This document shows positions 61,828 through 64,000 of a DNA stretch of 64,000 nt, one piece after another. This stretch comes from Streptomyces sp. AM 4-1-1 (lineage in GTDB: Bacteria > Actinomycetota > Actinomycetes > Streptomycetales > Streptomycetaceae), in NCBI RefSeq assembly GCF_029167625.1, contig NZ_CP119145.1:1302001-1366000 (forward strand). Reading direction: 5' to 3'. The first letter of the stretch is position 1, and each line of letters starts with the position of its first letter. The translations under genes were made by a program, and so were the position numbers. A model generated the notes under the pieces. That model saw only the letters and a program-made list of their open reading frames with translations. It had not been told where the DNA came from and searched no databases.

Positions 61828-63059
61828 TTCGCCCCCTCCTCGTACAGTCCGAAGTAACGCGCGGCGGTGTCCATGTCCTTGTCGCCGCGGCCGGACAGGT
61901 TGATCAGGATCAGCCCGTCCTCGCCGAGTTCCCGGCCGACCTCCAGGGCGCCGGCCAGCGCGTGGGCGCTCTCGATGGCCGGGATGATGCCCTCGGTGCG
62001 GGAGAGCAGGCGCAGGGCCCGCATGGCGTCGTCGTCGGTGACCGCGCGGTACTCGCCGCGGCCGCTGTCCTTGAGGTAGGCGTGCTCGGGGCCGATGCCC
62101 GGGTAGTCGAGTCCGGCCGAGATCGAGTACGGCTCGGTGATCTGGCCCTCCTCGTCCTGGAGGACGTAGCTGCGCGAACCGTGCAGGATGCCGGGCTCGC
62201 CCGCGGTCAGGGTGGCCGCGTGCTCGCCGCTCTCCACGCCGTGTCCCGCCGGTTCGCAGCCGATCAGGCGGACGTCCGCGTCCGGGATGAAGGCGTGGAA
62301 CAGGCCGATGGCGTTGGAGCCGCCGCCGACGCAGGCCACGGCCGCGTCCGGCAGCCGGCCGGCCCGCTCCAGGATCTGCCGCCTGGCCTCGACGCCGATC
62401 ACCCGGTGGAAGTCGCGGACCATGGCCGGGAAGGGATGCGGTCCCGCGACGGTCCCGAAGAGGTAGTGGGTGCGGTCCACATTGGCGACCCAGTCGCGGA
62501 ACGCCTCGTTGATGGCGTCCTTGAGGGTCCTGGAGCCGGACTTCACCGCGACGACGTCGGCGCCGAGCATCCGCATCCGCGCCACGTTCAGCGCCTGCCG
62601 CTCGGTGTCGATCTCGCCCATGTAGATGGTGCATTCGAGCCCGAACAGGGCGCACGCCGTGGCGGTGGCGACGCCGTGCTGTCCGGCGCCGGTCTCGGCG
62701 ATGACCCTGGTCTTGCCCATGCGCTTGGTGAGCAGCGCCTGGCCCAGCACGTTGTTGATCTTGTGCGAGCCGGTGTGGTTCAGGTCCTCGCGCTTGAGGT
62801 AGACCCGGGCGCCGCCCGCGTGTTCGGCGAAGCGCGGCACCTCGGTCAGCGCGCTGGGGCGGCCCGTGTAGTTGACCATGAGGTCGTTCAGCTCGGCGGC
62901 GAACGCCGGGTCGGCCTTCGCCTTGGCGTACTCGACGGCGACCTCGTCCACGGCGGCGACCAGCGCCTCCGGGATGAACTTGCCGCCGAAGGCACCGAAG
63001 TAGCCCTCGGCGCTGGGAATCAGACCCTCGGGGTCCGGGATGAAGAAGTCGGACGACAT
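61824..63059 (-). CDS. trpB: Tryptophan synthase beta subunit
   Basis: A 411-residue PLP enzyme that condenses indole with serine to tryptophan. The PLP lysine is in [34 protein letters not shown] (phosphate-binding) and [13 protein letters not shown] are also seen. The start is ATG 63059 with GGAG nine bases upstream; a longer frame reaches into the trpM region and is rejected. Confidence 0.98.
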   Translation of the reverse strand: MSSDFFIPDPEGLIPSAEGYFGAFGGKFIPEALVAAVDEVAVEYAKAKADPAFAAELNDLMVNYTGRPSALTEVPRFAEHAGGARVYLKREDLNHTGSHKINNVLGQALLTKRMGKTRVIAETGAGQHGVATATACALFGLECTIYMGEIDTERQALNVARMRMLGADVVAVKSGSRTLKDAINEAFRDWVANVDRTHYLFGTVAGPHPFPAMVRDFHRVIGVEARRQILERAGRLPDAAVACVGGGSNAIGLFHAFIPDADVRLIGCEPAGHGVESGEHAATLTAGEPGILHGSRSYVLQDEEGQITEPYSISAGLDYPGIGPEHAYLKDSGRGEYRAVTDDDAMRALRLLSRTEGIIPAIESAHALAGALEVGRELGEDGLILINLSGRGDKDMDTAARYFGLYEEGAK

Positions 63060-63210
63060 CCGGCATGCTCCTCGACATTGCGACGGGTGGGGTGCACGTG
63101 TGCGCCGTGGCGGAGCGCCGCCGCGACCGGTGAGCGGTCGGGGCGGTGCGGTACGCGGGTACGGGCCGCGTGGCCGGAAGGCTACGCGGGGGTACGGCGT
63201 CCGGGTCCCG

Positions 63211-63432
63211 CTACGGCGTGGGCCCGGTGCGCCATCGCATCCCGTTGACCTGACCGGGTTCGTCACCGATCACGTACCGCACCCGCCTGCCGTGCACCCG
63301 GCGGGCCGGGGCGCGGCAGCCACGGGGGCGGCAGCCGCGCGCCAGCGGCGCGTGCGGGACCCGGGCCGTCGCCCCGGCGGGGCGGCGGCCCGGCCGGACG
63401 CGGGGCACGGGCGGGCGGACGGGCGAGGACAC
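63211..63432 (-). CDS. trpM: Small basic protein TrpM (tryptophan biosynthesis modulator)
   Basis: A 73-residue Arg/Pro-rich protein with the segment [20 protein letters not shown] then [17 protein letters not shown]. Its size, composition, position between trpC and trpB, and the [12 protein letters not shown] end match the actinobacterial TrpM/TrpX protein, which in S. coelicolor influences tryptophan synthesis and development. The GTG start is 8 bases after the trpC stop. Two Cys (CRPRGC) could bind metal. The 150-bp gap to trpB has no other gene. Confidence 0.8.
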   Translation of the reverse strand: MSSPVRPPVPRVRPGRRPAGATARVPHAPLARGCRPRGCRAPARRVHGRRVRYVIGDEPGQVNGMRWRTGPTP

Positions 63433-63440
63433 GGGCGGGA

Positions 63441-64000
63441 TCAGCCCCGTCCGTGCCGCAGCGCGGGATGGGTGCCCGCGGCGACCAGGTCGGCGACGGC
63501 GGTCCGCGGGTCGCGGCCGGTGACCAGCGACTCCCCCACGAGGACGGCGTCGGCTCCGGCGTTGGCGTAGGCGATGAGGTCGTGCGGTCCGCGGACACCG
63601 GACTCGGCGACCTTGACGATGCCGGACGGGATCTCGGGGGCGACCCGCTCGAACGTGGAGCGGTCGACCTTGAGGTCCTTCAGATTGCGCGCGTTGACAC
63701 CGATGATCTTCGCCCCGGCGTCCACGGCGCGCTCGGCCTCCTCCTCGTCGTGCGCCTCGACGAGCGGCGTCAGGCCGATGGACTCGGCGCGCTCGATCAG
63801 GGAGACCAGGGCCTCCTGGTCGAGGGCCGCGACGATCAGCAGGGCGAGGTCGGCGCCGTAGGCGCGGGCCTCCCAGAGCTGGTACGAGGAGACGATGAAG
63901 TCCTTGCGCAGGATCGGGATGTCGACCTTGGCGCGGACGGCCTCCAGGTCGGCGAGCGATCCGCCGAAGCGGCGCTGCTCCGTGAGGACGGAGATGACGG
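63441..64000 (-). CDS. trpC: Indole-3-glycerol phosphate synthase, 5' end cut by window edge
   Basis: The C-terminal 185 residues or so of a TrpC TIM barrel, which closes the indole ring from CdRP. Visible are [30 protein letters not shown] (catalytic Lys), [61 protein letters not shown] (catalytic Glu/Ser region) and [10 protein letters not shown]. The gene continues beyond 64000. It is followed by trpM, trpB and trpA, all minus strand, as one operon. Confidence 0.96.
   Translation of the reverse strand, partial: VISVLTEQRRFGGSLADLEAVRAKVDIPILRKDFIVSSYQLWEARAYGADLALLIVAALDQEALVSLIERAESIGLTPLVEAHDEEEAERAVDAGAKIIGVNARNLKDLKVDRSTFERVAPEIPSGIVKVAESGVRGPHDLIAYANAGADAVLVGESLVTGRDPRTAVADLVAAGTHPALRHGRG

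Overview
The window is 64 kb of a high-GC actinobacterial chromosome, almost certainly Streptomyces. Gene bodies use G/C at third positions so strongly that long antisense reading frames shadow most genes. The content is typical streptomycete core: four-domain rpsA, actinobacterial polA, an ANTAR-type response regulator, tRNA-Leu(CAA), gltBD, and trpC-trpM-trpB-trpA followed by a DsbA-like gene and lgt. From memory, the gene order resembles the S. coelicolor arc from rpsA to trpC. I see no transposase, integrase, phage module, rRNA or CRISPR array.

Layout. 1-9.3 kb, mostly minus strand: an NB-ARC/TPR (NLR-like) ATPase cut by the window edge, a translationally coupled SNF2 helicase/SWIM pair, a slipin, a small plus-strand lipoprotein, a 151-residue protein ending in an amyloid-like motif, and a TPR protein. 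9.4-18.2 kb: coaE, a PAC2 protein, a secreted beta-helix protein, rpsA, a methyltransferase and hrpB. 18.7-26.6 kb: a lytic transglycosylase, polA, a YdeP/FdhF-type molybdoenzyme and a thioesterase. 27.3-33 kb: the livKHMGF branched-chain amino acid importer. 33-36.3 kb: a PdtaR-like antiterminator, tRNA-Leu, an HTH/LAGLIDADG protein and pyk. 36.4-43.4 kb: a SIMPL protein, a PLP decarboxylase coupled to an amine N-hydroxylase, pepN and chorismate mutase. 43.9-49.8 kb: a zincin with a zinc ribbon, an ankyrin/HEAT protein, a regulator-like protein without a DNA-binding domain, a DEAD-box helicase and a cold-shock protein. 50.2-64 kb: gltBD, a VIT1-family transporter, a ribokinase-like kinase, lgt, a DsbA-like protein and the trp genes.

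Most promising observations. (1) The NLR-like protein carries an N-terminal motif ([18 protein letters not shown]) that reappears at the C terminus of a small protein about 6.5 kb away on the same strand. This is the arrangement expected for bacterial NLR/effector pairs that signal by amyloid templating. (2) A stand-alone protein with HTH, Cys cluster and two LAGLIDADG motifs sits directly behind tRNA-Leu(CAA), and its stop codon overlaps that of pyk. (3) There are two kinds of inverted-repeat-bounded intergenic element, one of them present twice, plus an unusual number of intergenic minisatellites (units of 15, 17, 18, 27, 30 and 36 bp). (4) A decarboxylase and amine N-hydroxylase pair typical of hydroxamate siderophore routes stands alone, without acyltransferase or synthetase genes in view.

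Limits. All calls come from reading sequence and recalled family features. Starts were chosen from ribosome-binding sites and family length. Promoters and operators are motif matches only.
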